Assembly: GCA_900765105.1 (NCBI GenBank)
Contig: CAAFQM010000277.1
Coordinates: 1 to 5,973 of the forward strand
DNA from: an uncultured Faecalibacterium sp.
GTDB taxonomy: Bacteria; Bacillota; Clostridia; Oscillospirales; Ruminococcaceae
Direction: 5' to 3'
DNA: 5,973 nt
The notes under the pieces are model-generated. The model was not told the DNA's origin. It was given only the letters and a program-made list of their open reading frames with translations, and did no database searches. Positions 5,802-5,973 of the stretch are shown one piece after another (the stretch's first letter is position 1; every line of letters begins with the position of its first letter). Both the position numbers and the translations under genes were made by a program.

Positions 5802-5973
5802 AGGATATTGTAACGGCTCTGACGGAAAAATTCCGCAGGGAACGCCGCATTGCACACAGGTATGTGGCGTTGCTGCTGGCGCTGTCGATGGTGACGACTC
5901 TGTTCGTCAACTGGCAGCTGCACAGCGACGGTATTGCGAAGACCGCCGACTACCAGTGCGGGCTGGAAGAGCA
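5798..5973 (+). CDS. N-terminus of a probable large surface/secreted protein (cut at window edge)
   Basis: Fifty-eight complete codons are visible: MKDIVTALTEKFRRERRIAH, then a hydrophobic segment YVALLLALSMVTTLFVNW (21-38), then a hydrophilic stretch reaching TADYQCGLEE at the edge. A basic cytoplasmic start (KFRRERR) followed by one membrane-spanning or signal-anchor segment predicts export of everything after it. I recall this N-terminal style, with YxCGxxEHxH-type continuations, from large Faecalibacterium-like surface proteins, so such repeats are expected beyond the edge; this is inference. The ATG is the most upstream start in frame: the frame is open back only to a TAA at 5744 with no ATG, GTG or TTG between. 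A modest GAGG (5784-5787) sits ten bases before it. Its ATG overlaps the stop of the preceding mini-ORF (ATGA), which could couple translation. Its promoter at 5621-5649 is separate from the phosphate transporter gene. Confidence 0.75.
   Translation, partial: MKDIVTALTEKFRRERRIAHRYVALLLALSMVTTLFVNWQLHSDGIAKTADYQCGLEE

Noticed and set aside
1..5973. CRISPR array, tRNA, rRNA or insertion sequence
   Set aside because: No regularly spaced direct repeats, no cloverleaf or rRNA-like stretches, and no transposase-like frame or flanking target duplication were seen.

Overview
The window reads as a chromosomal segment of a Gram-positive, GC-rich gut Clostridia member, most like the Faecalibacterium / Subdoligranulum / Gemmiger group of the Oscillospiraceae. 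This is inferred from gene style and from two features recalled by eye: the N-terminus of the last protein, and a GC-rich intergenic palindrome. No database search was possible. Genes use mostly G/C in third positions, while the control regions are clearly AT-richer.

Left two thirds (1-4237, minus strand): one operon, transcribed right to left. A MarR-family repressor (3728-4237) comes first. It overlaps by 17 bases the first half of a heterodimeric type IV (ABCB-like) exporter (1432-3744), which is followed after a single base by the second half (from 1430, running off the left edge). The first half-transporter carries the degenerate ATPase site (Asp for the catalytic Glu, Gln for the switch His) and an unusual outward-facing insertion of about 180 residues between TM1 and TM2. 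A well-formed sigma-A promoter (TTGCAA, 17 bp, TATTAT) lies upstream of the repressor gene. Three alternating TTAAC/GTTAA half-sites sit at its expected start point, so the repressor probably controls itself and the exporter. The repressor has eight cysteines, including two CxxC pairs, which suggests thiol or metal sensing.

Middle (4238-4482): a divergent control region. It holds the repressor-exporter promoter and operator, then a 15-bp GC-rich palindrome and further short inverted repeats that can pair in alternative ways, then a strong ribosome binding site for the next gene.

Right third (4483-5973, plus strand): a compact Na+/phosphate cotransporter-family protein (4483-5493) with both QSSSA repeats but no C-terminal PhoU-like domain. 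A roughly 300-base control region follows, with a clear extended -10 promoter (5621-5649), a perfect hairpin, and two mini-ORFs chained by ATGA overlaps. Last is the start of a membrane-targeted, probably large surface protein (from 5798) cut off by the right edge.

Nothing here is a CRISPR array, tRNA, rRNA or insertion sequence. The points most worth a second look are the Cys-rich MarR/exporter pair, the extracellular insertion, and the overlapping mini-ORFs before the surface protein.
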